Positions 26,448-35,033 of a stretch of 64,000 bases of DNA are shown piece by piece; position 1 is the stretch's first letter, and each line of letters opens with the position of its first letter. Source of the stretch: an uncultured Lachnospiraceae bacterium (lineage in GTDB: Bacteria > Bacillota > Clostridia > Lachnospirales > Lachnospiraceae); contig CAJTTO010000008.1 in assembly GCA_910579275.1 (NCBI GenBank), positions 41,552 to 105,551 on the forward strand, read 5' to 3'. A program made the translations under genes and the position numbers. The notes beneath the pieces were generated by a model. The model was given only the letters and a program-made list of their open reading frames with translations, was not told the DNA's origin and did not search any database.

Positions 26448-28286
26448 CTATTCCTTTTTCAGATAATAATACCCATACGCCGGAATTTCCATCTGTTCCA
26501 AATCCTTCTTTTCTCCTGAAATCAGGTCTGTGCAGCCACCGCCCGCTCCGACGAGCCGTGCGGTCTTGTCAAATTCACTAAAGTTAAAAATACCGTACAG
26601 GGTCTCGCCCTCAAGCTGCCTGCCAATGCACAGCACGGAAGCATCTCCCGTAGCGACTGTCCATGTGTCAGCATAGGAGACAAACACCTTCTGCGCCTTG
26701 CGGATTGTCTCAAGCTTCTTTAGCCCCTGAAACATCATGCCTGCCACGCTGTCCGTGTCACGGATATGCTCCGCCTGTTTCCAGTCCATCGGTCCGCGAT
26801 GAATATACCGGGAATCCGGCGCCTTGTCCGCGTCCTCTTTGTAATGGTAATCATTAAGCTGTCCGACTTCGTCCCCGCTGTACAGCACAGGAATTCCCGA
26901 CTGCATGAACATATATGCATGAAGCATCAAATCCATTTTCACCGACTTCTCTAGCGCGGCAGTGTCCCCCTCGAATGCAGCTTTCTCCACACCGCACATC
27001 GACGCTGTCGTCCCGCAGAAACGCGCGTCGCCCGTAACCGGGTCGGCGTTGTAAAGCTCGCCGCGGCTGTTGCTGCCGCCGTCGTGTCCCTGAAAATAAT
27101 CATTCAGATATTTCTTATGCGCCCGCTCCTCCATGCCGTCCATCTGCAAGGTCGCATAGTCAAGCCCCCAGCCAATATCGTCATGGCAGCGCAGATAGTT
27201 TAAAAAGACATAATCCTTCGGAAGCGCATTTACAATGTCCAGCTGCTTTTTCAACAGTTTCACATCCCGCGTCGCAACCGTGTGCCATGTGGTCGCCATC
27301 GTGGTTACGTTGTAAAGCATATGGCACTCGGGCTTCTCCACCGTGCCAAAATACGGTGTCACCTTCTCCGGCTCCATGACAACCTCGCCGAGCAGCAGCA
27401 CGCCCGGACAGACGATCTCACTTATTATGCGCATCATGCGGACAATGGTATGTACTTGTTTCAGATTGCGGCACGGTGTGTTCAGTTCTTTCCAAATATA
27501 GGGAACTGCATCAATGCGGATAATGTCAATTCCCCTGTTTGCCAGATAGAGGAAATTGTACATCATTTCATTAAAGACTCTTGGATTTTTGTAGTTCAAA
27601 TCCCACTGGTAAGGATAAAAGGTGGTCATTACATAGTGGCCTGCGTCAGGCAGCCAAGTAAAATTTCCGGGTGCGGTCGTCGGAAATACCTGCGGAACAG
27701 TCTTCTCGTACTGTTGGGGAATTGCTGCATTGTCATAGAAGAAATAGCGGCTCATGTACTCGCCTTCCCCCTGACGTGCCCTTTTCGCCCACTCGTGGTC
27801 TTCGGAAGTGTGGTTCATGACAAAATCCATGCAGACATTGATGCCCTTCTTGTGACATGCGGCTGTCAGTCTGTCCAGATCCTCCATGGTGCCAAGTTCT
27901 TCCTGCACTTTACGGAAATCTGACACGGCATAGCCACCGTCCGAGCGCCCCTTGGGCGTGTCGAGAAACGGCATCAGATGGACATAATTCACATTGCACT
28001 GTTCTATGTAATCCAGCTTTGACTGTACGCCTTTCATATTTCCTGCAAAATTATCGATGTAAAACATCATGCCGAGCATGTCGTTTTGTTTGTACCAGCC
28101 CGGATTCCCCGCCCGCTTTTCATCGCTTTTTTTCAGATCCTTATTTCTTGCAAGGTAAAACTGTCTCAAATTGTCACCAAGTTCGGCAAACATGGAATCA
28201 TTGTCATACAGCTCCATGTAAAGCCACCGCAGCTCATCATGATGACGTTCCAGTCTGTCCAAAAAAACTTTGTCTTCCTTTCCCAT
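26448..28286 (-). CDS. Amylosucrase-like GH13 enzyme
   Basis: About 612 residues. The N-terminal helical segment (VFLDRLERHHDELRWLYMELY) and the order of motifs fit amylosucrase/sucrose hydrolase: VNYVHLMPFLDTP, DFVMNHTSEDH (region I), GIDIIRIDAVPYIWK (nucleophile Asp), LLGEVVMEP (acid/base Glu) and YLRCHDDIGWG (third Asp). Amylosucrase splits sucrose and transfers the glucosyl unit to an alpha-1,4-glucan, releasing fructose. There is no signal peptide, so it acts in the cytoplasm. The start at 28286 has GAGGTG in front. It is preceded by an HPr-like gene and followed by a LacI repressor. Hydrolysis rather than polymer formation is possible. Confidence 0.88.
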   Translation of the reverse strand: MGKEDKVFLDRLERHHDELRWLYMELYDNDSMFAELGDNLRQFYLARNKDLKKSDEKRAGNPGWYKQNDMLGMMFYIDNFAGNMKGVQSKLDYIEQCNVNYVHLMPFLDTPKGRSDGGYAVSDFRKVQEELGTMEDLDRLTAACHKKGINVCMDFVMNHTSEDHEWAKRARQGEGEYMSRYFFYDNAAIPQQYEKTVPQVFPTTAPGNFTWLPDAGHYVMTTFYPYQWDLNYKNPRVFNEMMYNFLYLANRGIDIIRIDAVPYIWKELNTPCRNLKQVHTIVRMMRIISEIVCPGVLLLGEVVMEPEKVTPYFGTVEKPECHMLYNVTTMATTWHTVATRDVKLLKKQLDIVNALPKDYVFLNYLRCHDDIGWGLDYATLQMDGMEERAHKKYLNDYFQGHDGGSNSRGELYNADPVTGDARFCGTTASMCGVEKAAFEGDTAALEKSVKMDLMLHAYMFMQSGIPVLYSGDEVGQLNDYHYKEDADKAPDSRYIHRGPMDWKQAEHIRDTDSVAGMMFQGLKKLETIRKAQKVFVSYADTWTVATGDASVLCIGRQLEGETLYGIFNFSEFDKTARLVGAGGGCTDLISGEKKDLEQMEIPAYGYYYLKKE

Positions 28287-28325
28287 GACCACACCTCTTA
28301 TTCTTTCCCATGCATTCCTTTTTGC

Positions 28326-28559
28326 TTATGCTTCCAAACATACAAACGGCGCTATTTTTTCCTCAATCTCCTTATCATCCGAATGATATCTCAGGCAGAG
28401 AGGTCCTGACAAATCCAAAGCCATCACGCCAAGTATAGATTTCGCATCTACAACTTTCTTGCCTGAACCAAGGTCAAAGCTCGCGTCAAATCTGTCAATT
28501 GTGTTTACAAACTGCCGTACCTGCTCTACATCCTTAAACCTAATATTTACCTTCTGCAT
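28326..28559 (-). CDS. HPr-like protein lacking the phospho-histidine
   Basis: A 77-residue protein. The second half matches HPr: KVVDAKSILGVMALDLSG corresponds to the region around Ser46 of Gram-positive HPr. The first half lacks the GIHARPA active-site loop; that region reads DVEQVRQFVNT, so His15 is absent. It therefore cannot act as a PTS phosphocarrier. Crh of Bacillus is a known His-less relative with a regulatory role through Ser46. Its position 5' of an amylosucrase-like gene and a LacI regulator suggests a function in carbon control, but this is inference. Confidence 0.78.
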   Translation of the reverse strand: MQKVNIRFKDVEQVRQFVNTIDRFDASFDLGSGKKVVDAKSILGVMALDLSGPLCLRYHSDDKEIEEKIAPFVCLEA

Positions 28560-28838
28560 AAAATCATTCCTTTCTAACTAAGTTCAACTTTTGTATGGTT
28601 CCTGCCGACATGCTGCGCACCCTCGTTTCCCTGATGACGCATATCCTGAAATTACTGATTCAGTATGTTATCGGTTTCATGTATGATATTATCATATATC
28701 ATCGCCAAAATATTGTAAATAGTCATTTTATATAATTTTTGCATTCAATTTTTAAATATTTTTGCGTGAACGATTTCACATTTCACAAAAACGTTTCACA
28801 CAGTCGGTCATTTCAAAGGCAAATCCATACCTCTGCAC
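28560..28838. other. Intergenic region upstream of the HPr-like gene
   Basis: About 280 nt of AT-rich sequence with no convincing gene. It should contain the promoter of the HPr-like/amylosucrase/LacI cluster. An ATGATAT/ATATCAT dyad lies near 28680-28705 and might be an operator. Nothing else is recognised. Confidence 0.4.
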
Positions 28839-28868
28839 AAAAATATCAGCCCTGTCAGAGCTGATATT
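28839..28868 (-). terminator. Terminator of the acetyltransferase gene
   Basis: AATATCAGC/GCTGATATT stem followed on the minus strand by TTTTTGT, just after the maltose-acetyltransferase-like gene. Confidence 0.8.
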
Positions 28869-28876
28869 CTTGTCCC

Positions 28877-29530
28877 TTAAAACTTCATCCGTCCCACAAT
28901 GTCATTCCATGCTTCCTCATCAATTTCCTCATCGCGAAACAGTTTTCTCTTGTCTTCGTCCGTAATCTTGCGGAGAACCTTGCAGGGATTTCCAGCAGCC
29001 ACGCACCAGTCCGGAATGTCCTTTGTCACCACACTGCCGGCACCAATCACGACATTGTTTCCGATGTGCACCCCCGGGCAGACCACAGTGTTGCCGCCAA
29101 GCCACACGTTGTCACCGATTGTCACTTCCTTGCCATACTCATATGCCGAGTTGCGGCTGACCGGATGAATCGGATGACCCGCCGTATAGACTGCTACGTT
29201 GGGTGCCATCTGGCAGTTGTCGCCGATTTTGATTTTTGCCACGTCCAACAATGTACAATTGTAATTCGCAAAAAAGTTTTTGCCGACTTCGATGTGCTTT
29301 CCGTAGTCGCAGTAGAACGGCGGATTGACAAACGCGCCATCCGATTTGCCAAACAGCTCCTTCACCACTTCGCTGATTCCTGCAAAGTCAGAGCGATCCA
29401 TAAAGTTCAGCCGCTGCAAAATTTTCCTGCATACAATCTGCTGTGCGAAAACATCCTCGTCCGAAATGTACGCCATGCCTGCATCCCTGCGCTCAATGTT
29501 TGTCATTTTCTTTTCCGTATCCCTGTCCAT
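28877..29530 (-). CDS. maa: Sugar O-acetyltransferase (maltose/galactoside acetyltransferase family)
   Basis: An N-terminal Mac domain (MAYISDEDVFAQQIVCRKILQRLNFMD) is followed by hexapeptide repeats forming a left-handed beta helix (IEVGKNFFANYNCTLLDVAKIKIGDNCQMAPNVAVYTAGHPIHP; VTIGDNVWLGGNTVVCPGVHIGNNVVIGAGSVVTKDI). The catalytic His is in TAGHPIHP. These cytoplasmic trimers acetylate maltose, glucose or galactosides with acetyl-CoA. The start at 29530 is favoured by spacing from AAGGAGG. Confidence 0.92.
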   Translation of the reverse strand: MDRDTEKKMTNIERRDAGMAYISDEDVFAQQIVCRKILQRLNFMDRSDFAGISEVVKELFGKSDGAFVNPPFYCDYGKHIEVGKNFFANYNCTLLDVAKIKIGDNCQMAPNVAVYTAGHPIHPVSRNSAYEYGKEVTIGDNVWLGGNTVVCPGVHIGNNVVIGAGSVVTKDIPDWCVAAGNPCKVLRKITDEDKRKLFRDEEIDEEAWNDIVGRMKF

Positions 29531-29961
29531 TTTCATCCTCCTTACCGCCTTTTGCGTTTTTCCATATGAATCAATCTTTATGCTTCCAAATTTCTATCCC
29601 GTGAATCGGTTATTTTCCATTTTACAATATCAGATTATTACTTCCAGCCTTTGACTTTTTGTAATTCTTCGATAAATCCCGAATGTGCTTTGATGATTTT
29701 TAAGGAAAACATTAACTGTTATATTTTATTATTAAAATCCCCGCCAACTCTTGAAAACACTAAGTTTATCGCAGATGAGCTTTCCCTTAAAGTTTCCCTT
29801 GTGCTATATCTTCCCACAGGACATTACGAACCCTGATAAGAGAAAAAATAAGGGAAACAAAATCACATAAAACATTATAACACATAATATACGGGAATTT
29901 GTAATCTGATTGAAATGCTTTCATAAAATCAATGAAAAGAGGACAGCCTTGAACTGTGGTA
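29531..29961. other. Intergenic region, no gene seen
   Basis: About 430 nt of AT-rich sequence. A possible minus-strand promoter for the acetyltransferase (TTACAA at 29659-29664, 18 nt, TAATAA at 29635-29640) is visible. A short plus-strand open frame here has no ribosome binding site or recognisable product. This is the edge of the decayed accessory region. Confidence 0.4.
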
Positions 29962-29994
29962 ATTTTAATTCCCCCGAATTCGAGGGAATTAAAA
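29962..29994 (-). terminator. Palindromic terminator after the KilA-N gene
   Basis: ATTTTAATTCCC-CGAATTCG-GGGAATTAAAAT forms a near-perfect 16-bp dyad directly after the stop codon, with A/T-rich flanks. Confidence 0.65.
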
Positions 29995-30795
29995 TCACTT
30001 CAAAACCTTAGTAGTCTGTTCTTCCAAAATTGACATCTGATGTATGGCAATTTTATTCAGTTTTATTAAGCGTTCTTTTTGGTTCAACCCATCTTCAATC
30101 AGTACTGCATTGATATTTTCCATATTTGACAGACATATCAATTCATTTATGCTCGCATAATCCCTGATATTGCCCTTTTTATCAGCATTTTTATCTCGCC
30201 ATTGTTTTGCTGTCATGCCAAATAATGCCATATTAAGCACATCAGCTTCTGACGCATAAATGATAGAAGTCTGCTGTGGTGTAAGTTCCGGTGGAATGAG
30301 ATTGCCTTTGATTGCATCGGTATGTATCCTGTAATTTATTTTTGCCAATTCCCTCTTAGCGCTCCATCCAAGTAAAGCCTGTTCTTCTTTCTTTAACCGT
30401 TCAAATTCTTTGATAAGATATAATTTAAACTGCGGAGATACCCAGCTTGCAAATTCAAATGCAATATCTTTATATGCATATGTACCGCCATACCGTCCTG
30501 CTTTTGCTACAATGCCCTTTGAATTTGTACGGGATACCCATTGTTTAACTGACATAATAAAACGGTTTAATCCTGCCTCCAACATAATTTCTTCATAGGC
30601 AGCAACATTGAAATCAGCATTATACATTTCTTCCCATATTCCAAGAAATTCTATTGTATTCTTGTTGCGCAGCCATTTTTCTATCAGGGCAGACCCATTG
30701 TCGATTTTCCTTACCATATCCGTTAAAGAGATATAATCGTCTTCTTCAATCTGTAAGACTTGTATCTCTGTTCCGTCAACATTTAGTTTTCCCAT
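29995..30795 (-). CDS. KilA-N domain protein (phage/mobile-element type)
   Basis: A 266-residue protein. Residues ~5-130 form a KilA-N domain: EDDYISLTDMVRKIDNGSALIEKWLRNKNTIEFLGIWEEMYN, WVSRTNSKGIVAKAGRYGGTYAYKDIAFEFASWVSPQFKLYLIKEFERLK. KilA-N is a DNA-binding domain of phage antirepressors and mobile elements. The C-terminal part (TPQQTSIIYASEADVLNMALFGMTAKQWRD) is common in bacterial homologues. AAAGGA is well spaced before the ATG at 30795. It is the only apparently intact gene in a stretch of relics. Confidence 0.85.
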   Translation of the reverse strand: MGKLNVDGTEIQVLQIEEDDYISLTDMVRKIDNGSALIEKWLRNKNTIEFLGIWEEMYNADFNVAAYEEIMLEAGLNRFIMSVKQWVSRTNSKGIVAKAGRYGGTYAYKDIAFEFASWVSPQFKLYLIKEFERLKKEEQALLGWSAKRELAKINYRIHTDAIKGNLIPPELTPQQTSIIYASEADVLNMALFGMTAKQWRDKNADKKGNIRDYASINELICLSNMENINAVLIEDGLNQKERLIKLNKIAIHQMSILEEQTTKVLK

Positions 30796-30819
30796 ATAAA
30801 ATCCTTTCATTTATGCGGT

Positions 30820-31065
30820 CTACAATTTTATTAACTTACCGTTATCAAAATAATAGATATCTTCTCTCTTATATCCATATTTGGATTCAGGAATACTGAT
30901 ATGTGGCACTTTATAATCTTTGCCTAATACAGAAACAGCTGTTTCATCTCCTGCAAAAACAAACGCGCCAGCATCCCAATACCAAAATGAACCCGCGCCA
31001 GTTTCCAACAAATAATTTTTACATAATGCTTTAACATCCGGTAGATTCATCCCGACTTTAATCAT
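30820..31065 (-). CDS. Small hypothetical protein, possibly a C-terminal remnant
   Basis: An 81-residue frame with a balanced composition (VGMNLPDVKALCKNYLLETGAGSFWYWDAGAFVFAGDETAVSV...). I recognise no family. No ribosome binding site is apparent and the start abuts a GNAT relic, so it may be the tail of a longer lost gene rather than a complete one. Confidence 0.4.
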   Translation of the reverse strand: MIKVGMNLPDVKALCKNYLLETGAGSFWYWDAGAFVFAGDETAVSVLGKDYKVPHISIPESKYGYKREDIYYFDNGKLIKL

Positions 31066-31087
31066 GCCAGAAGAATATTATCCCAAA

Positions 31088-31189
31088 TCAGCAAAAGCGC
31101 ATTCGTTTTTCTGGCATAGGACTATCATACAGTTGCATATACAATCTTAATAAACCGTCCAAATCATTTTTCACTATCTCTCTAATCAT
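31088..31189 (-). pseudogene. N-terminal relic of a GNAT acetyltransferase
   Basis: Behind GAAGGA an ATG opens MIREIVKNDLDGLLRLYMQLYDSPMPEK, the typical start of a GNAT N-acetyltransferase, but a stop follows after ~33 residues and no acetyl-CoA motif is seen. Confidence 0.5.
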
Positions 31190-31237
31190 ATATGGCATCC
31201 TTCTTATTAATCCGTTCTTTATCTATCTTGGTTAAAA

Positions 31238-31801
31238 TCAATTTTTCACAGAAGAGAAAAAAGGGGTATTCAAAATGTCAGCGAAACTTGCAACAGCTAC
31301 TACTCCATCTGGAATTTCTTTTTTATTCCGATTCATCCAGATAGTATTGATTCCCAAATTGGATGCTCCTCTAATATCGCTATTTAAGGAGTCACCAATA
31401 TGCGCTACCTCTTGTGGATTCAAATTGGTTACTTTCAAAGCCATTTCAAATAATTCTGTGCGAGGTTTATACGACTTCACATCTTCACTCGTGAATATCT
31501 TAATAGGAGTTAAACCGTGATAATGGATTGCAGTTACAACATCATCGGTATCTATGTTAGACAATATATAATACGGAATATCACATGATTGCAAAAAAAT
31601 TGCAGCGTCTTCGAATATGGATGGTTTTCTCCAATGTTCAAACATTTATACTCAATTCATTAGCACTGGCATTAGATTCAAATTTTTCAAATATCATTTC
31701 AAGTGATTCTATTTCCAATTCTTTTTGGGTTTTAAATTATTACCAAAAGAATCCATATACAATTCTTGTAATTTCTTCCACCAATAGTTGTCAATTGTTA
31801 A
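31238..31801 (-). pseudogene. HAD-family hydrolase, frameshifted and N-terminally truncated
   Basis: The intact C-terminal 135 codons read PYYILSNIDTDD (motif II), SYKPRTELFEMAL (motif III Lys) and VAHIGDSLNSDIRGASNLGINTIWMNR (motif IV), a HAD phosphatase. Upstream sequence continues in other frames (QKELEIESLEMIFEKFESN and DNYWWKKLQELYMDSFG), showing two frameshifts. The N-terminal DxD nucleophile motif is missing. It is a decayed gene. Confidence 0.7.
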
Positions 31802-31833
31802 TTTATTCGCACCATTTCCAGTATGCTGATACT

Positions 31834-32015
31834 TATTACAGATTGGAGAACACGCAGGACATTCCGGCGGATTACAACGGAATTTCATTCGCATGTTTAA
31901 AACCGGACGGCTACTTTGAAATGCCAAGTACATTGAGTATCGTCTGCCGGACACTGGCAAAGAAACTGGACGAGTTTGAGGACTTTCACTTCCACTAGCT
32001 TCGGCATACCTTTCT
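31834..32015 (+). pseudogene. Tyrosine recombinase (integrase) relic
   Basis: The frame reads FACLKPDGYFEMPSTLSIVCRTLAKKL, then FHFH, a TAG stop, then LRHTF. In Tn916-like and phage integrases of clostridia this is the catalytic-domain segment ending H-x-LRHT, with the conserved Arg and His. Here the x codon is a stop and the downstream Tyr region is absent. It marks a former mobile-element insertion. Confidence 0.6.
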
Positions 32016-32188
32016 ATGACCTCTCCCTTACAGAGTACCGCAACTTCATAGTTTTTAATACCTGCTGGCTCATGAGTGTCTTTAGTGAATGCATTATAGC
32101 CTTAGGAGAAGTTTTGCTGATGTCTTCGCCTTTTTCAACTTACTCTATTCTCCCCAGAATAGCTAGGGGATTAGTATTTTTATATTAC

Positions 32189-32646
32189 TTATTTTGATTC
32201 AATTGCCTTATTTTTACTATCCACTTCATACCACGTAGTTAAAATATTAGAATATAGCTTTTGCATTTTTTTCATTTCTCTTGAAGATTCATAAATATAT
32301 GTACCATAATCAATCTGAGGAGTCTGGTCTAAATCTCTATTTGTATAATTGGCAATAATTGGCAAAGTGTTTTTTATTTTCTTTAATTTTTTAAACAAAC
32401 TAGGACATTCATGTTTAAGCAAAGCTGGTACACAAGAATATATTTGTCTGGACTTCACATCTAAAGCCCAATACCCTGTAATCTTCATATCAAGGGGATT
32501 TACATATATATGATTATAATAATCAATATCTATTATATTTCCGTGAATATGCCCACTTCCGCCAATTTTCTTTATCTCATCTGCAATTTTTATTATATTA
32601 TTTACGATTTCATATACTTTATATGTAATCTACTTAACTGTAACAC
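32189..32646 (-). pseudogene. Frameshifted hypothetical gene of the accessory region
   Basis: The readable C-terminal part is about 99 codons from an ATG at 32488, but coding-like sequence in the same frame continues upstream (IADEIKKIGGSGHIHGNIIDIDYYNHIYVNP) to a TAG at 32630-32632. Beyond this a GTG behind AGGAGATT (32646) opens a short segment in another frame. This suggests one gene of ~150 codons broken by a frameshift. I do not recognise the function; such GSGHIHG proteins seem to occur with mobile DNA. Confidence 0.5.
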
Positions 32647-32751
32647 AATCTCCTATATATTGCCATATAGTAAGTTGATTTCACTCAAAATCAGAGACTC
32701 CTTCAAATCTCCGCTATCTTGTATACAATATTCCTTATTTTTGCCAGCAGA

Positions 32752-32935
32752 TTAAATAAGCAAACCTTTTTTTCTGTACCTCTATACATAAAAATACCAT
32801 CATAGTTACAGTTAAATTATCTCTCCTGAGTTTATCATAAAGTCTTGTACCTTAGTAGCCCAATTTATCACTTAACTCTTTAATAGACATATTTCGTCCC
32901 AAGAGAATTGTTCGTATTTTTAATACCGCTCACAT
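32752..32935 (-). pseudogene. Relic of a small HTH (Cro/CI-like) regulator
   Basis: The frame ILLGRNMSIKELSDKLGY-stop-GTRLYDKLRRDNLTV resembles mobile-element HTH regulators of the type MxIKELADKLGT..LxNKxRRDN. An in-frame TGA directly after the ATG and a TAA within the HTH disable it. Confidence 0.5.
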
Positions 32936-33199
32936 TATTTTACCTCGTTCTTTTTGAGTAATTATATACTTTTTAATGCAGAAAAGCAAATATAATTCTA
33001 TTATCGATTAGCAGCACTTTATAGTATATTAATTCAACAATCACCAGTTCAACTGGTGGTTAGATATAGCCTAAAGGGGCAATATTACTGCTCGCCCAAA
33101 GGGCGGCATCACAGTTCCATATATTACTCCTTGCGATACTTTGGAATGAAAATATATGATACTGAAATTCCAAAATATAATTCTGTTCATACCCCCTAG
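32936..33199. other. AT-rich intergenic stretch
   Basis: No gene is supported here. A minus-strand open frame overlapping 33060-33281 has no ribosome binding site and an implausible composition. Short dyads such as CCGCCCTTTGGGCG near 33100 are visible. Confidence 0.35.
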
Positions 33200-33632
33200 G
33201 CAAATCTACTATGCATTTTTCATTCTGTTCATGTTCTGACTGCAATTCTGAAACAAATGTATGAAAACCTCGACTTATCAACTCAGACTCTGCACATGGA
33301 AAATTCTGAACTTTCCTCGCTCCAGAACGTGATTGCCTACATCGAAGAACATTACTCGGAGCACATTGTCCTAGCGGATAATGCGTTTTCCAACACCTAC
33401 TGCAAGAGCCGGTGCATCTGCTTTTAAAAAATATCTGCGTGATAATCCCATCAACTGCACCACGAAGCTACGACTTCACAAAAGTTTCAGTACACTGCTT
33501 GACTCTGGCAAAACAATTTCCGACCTCGCCTACGCGCACAGATTCAACGGAGCAGGCTACTACTACAAAACTTTCAAGAAAAATTACAGGGAGTCACCCA
33601 ATATGTATAAAAACCGCGTGCTGTACTGCTGA
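33200..33632 (+). pseudogene. AraC-family regulator, C-terminal relic with frameshift
   Basis: The first segment reads LSSLQNVIAYIEEHYSEHIVLADNAFS, the typical start of an AraC HTH domain, and stops at TAA. In another frame AFKKYLRDNPINCTTKLRLHKSFSTLLDSGKTISDLAYAHRFNGAGYYYKTFKKNYRESPNMYKNR continues the two-HTH domain to its end. The N-terminal sensor domain is lost. It is clearly a broken AraC gene. Confidence 0.75.
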
Positions 33633-33714
33633 TAACTTCATTCAAACATATTTCACATATATGTTTTGCACCAGCTAATTGACCCTCAAAATACGTCATC
33701 ACTAAACCGGGGGA

Positions 33715-33763
33715 TTGACACGCCCGCGAAAAAGTGTCATAATGTACTTATACATTAAGTACA
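33715..33763 (+). promoter_or_regulatory. Promoter and operator of the GntR-ABC operon
   Basis: TTGACA (33715-33720), 17 nt, CATAAT (33738-33743), a near-consensus housekeeping promoter. TGTACTTA-TACAT-TAAGTACA (33743-33763) overlaps the start point as a perfect dyad, a typical operator for YtrA-type GntR repressors. Confidence 0.82.
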
Positions 33764-33787
33764 CTTTACAGACCGAGGTGATATTTC

Positions 33788-34165
33788 ATGGAAATCATTA
33801 TCAGCAACAATGCCAACAAGCCAATTTATGAGCAAATTACATCCCAAATCAAAGCGATGATTATGAACGGTGAGCTTAGTGCCGGTGAGACGATTCCTTC
33901 CATGCGCGCTCTGGCAAAGTCCATCCATGTGAGTGTCATCACAGTGCAGAAAGCCTATGAGGATTTGCAGAGGGATGGTTTTATTGAAACCACAGTCGGC
34001 AGAGGAAGCTTTGTATCGGCACAGAACAAAGAATTTTATCAGGAGCAACAGCAGCGTATCGCGGAGGAACACTTGCAGGCAGCCGCCGAAATCGGCCGCG
34101 TAAGCAATATTTCTCTCGAAAAACTCAAAGAACTGCTAACCTTATTTTATGAGGAGGATGCGTAA
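33788..34165 (+). CDS. GntR-family repressor, YtrA subfamily
   Basis: A 125-residue protein: NKPIYEQITSQIKAMIMNGELSAGETIPSMRALAKSIHVSVITVQKAYEDLQRDGFIETTVGRGSFV is a complete GntR winged helix, followed by a short dimerisation tail as in YtrA. It heads an operon with an ABC transporter and is expected to repress it through the dyad overlapping its promoter. The inducing ligand may be an envelope-active compound, as for other YtrA systems. Confidence 0.92.
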   Translation: MEIIISNNANKPIYEQITSQIKAMIMNGELSAGETIPSMRALAKSIHVSVITVQKAYEDLQRDGFIETTVGRGSFVSAQNKEFYQEQQQRIAEEHLQAAAEIGRVSNISLEKLKELLTLFYEEDA

Positions 34166-34166
34166 C

Positions 34167-35033
34167 ATGGAAAACATTTTAGAACTGCGGCAGATTTCCA
34201 AAACATTTCCAAAATCCAATTTTACACTGGACAATCTGTCTTTCTCACTGCCTTACGGCTCGATCGGCGGTTTCGTCGGGGAAAACGGAGCGGGCAAGAC
34301 GACCACAATCGGGTGTATTTTGAACACAGTCAAAAAGGACAGCGGCATGGTAAAGCTGTTCGGCAGGGAAATGCTGGACACTGACACGGATATTCGCGAA
34401 AAAATCGGCGTCGTCTATGACGGCAATAATTTTCCTGACTTTTGGACGGCAAAACACCTGTCACGCATCATGGCCGGACTTTATACACAATGGGACAATG
34501 CCTTGTTCCGGCAGTATCTGGAACAGTTTCATTTAATACCCGAACAAAAAATCAGGAATTATTCCAGAGGAATGACGATGAAGCTTGCAGTTGCCACTGC
34601 ACTGTCCCATCGCCCGCAGCTGTTGATTTTGGATGAGGCAACCAGCGGCTTGGATCCTGTCATACGTGACGAAATGCTCGACGTTTTTCTTGATTTTGTC
34701 CAAGACGAGCGCCACTCTATTTTTTTATCCTCTCATATCACAAGCGACTTGGAGAAAGTGGCGGACTATATCACCTTTCTGCACAACGGCAGGCTCCTCA
34801 TGACGGTGTCGAAAAATGATTTGGTCTACCACTATGCGGTCATGCGCTGCAAGGAGAGTCAGTTTCTCGCGTTAGATCCGGTCGATGTTATCGCTTACCG
34901 GAAACGCGATTTTCAAATTGACGTTCTGGTATCAGACAGGGAAGCGGTTTGCCGCAAGTACAAAGATGTTGTGGTTGACCATGTTTCAATTGATGAGATG
35001 ATGTTGTTATTGGTAAAGGGGGAACAATTATGA
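34167..35033 (+). CDS. ABC transporter ATP-binding protein (YtrB-like)
   Basis: Walker A GENGAGKTTT, Q-loop region, a degenerate signature YSRGMTMK, Walker B LLILDEATSGLDP and an H-loop in SSHITSD. This matches ATPases of YtrA-controlled exporters. The start at 34167 follows GAGGAGG inside the end of the gntR gene; the next gene overlaps by ATGA. It powers the downstream permease. Confidence 0.93.
   Translation: MENILELRQISKTFPKSNFTLDNLSFSLPYGSIGGFVGENGAGKTTTIGCILNTVKKDSGMVKLFGREMLDTDTDIREKIGVVYDGNNFPDFWTAKHLSRIMAGLYTQWDNALFRQYLEQFHLIPEQKIRNYSRGMTMKLAVATALSHRPQLLILDEATSGLDPVIRDEMLDVFLDFVQDERHSIFLSSHITSDLEKVADYITFLHNGRLLMTVSKNDLVYHYAVMRCKESQFLALDPVDVIAYRKRDFQIDVLVSDREAVCRKYKDVVVDHVSIDEMMLLLVKGEQL

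Noticed and set aside
25478..26581. Long plus-strand open frame (367 codons) opposite the LacI-family gene
   Set aside because: It is antisense to a well-supported LacI gene, has no ribosome binding site and an implausible His/Arg/Pro-rich composition.
29651..29836. Plus-strand 61-codon frame in the gap before the KilA-N gene
   Set aside because: No ribosome binding site or recognisable product in an AT-rich gap.
33060..33281. Minus-strand 73-codon frame
   Set aside because: No ribosome binding site, no family, overlaps the AraC relic.
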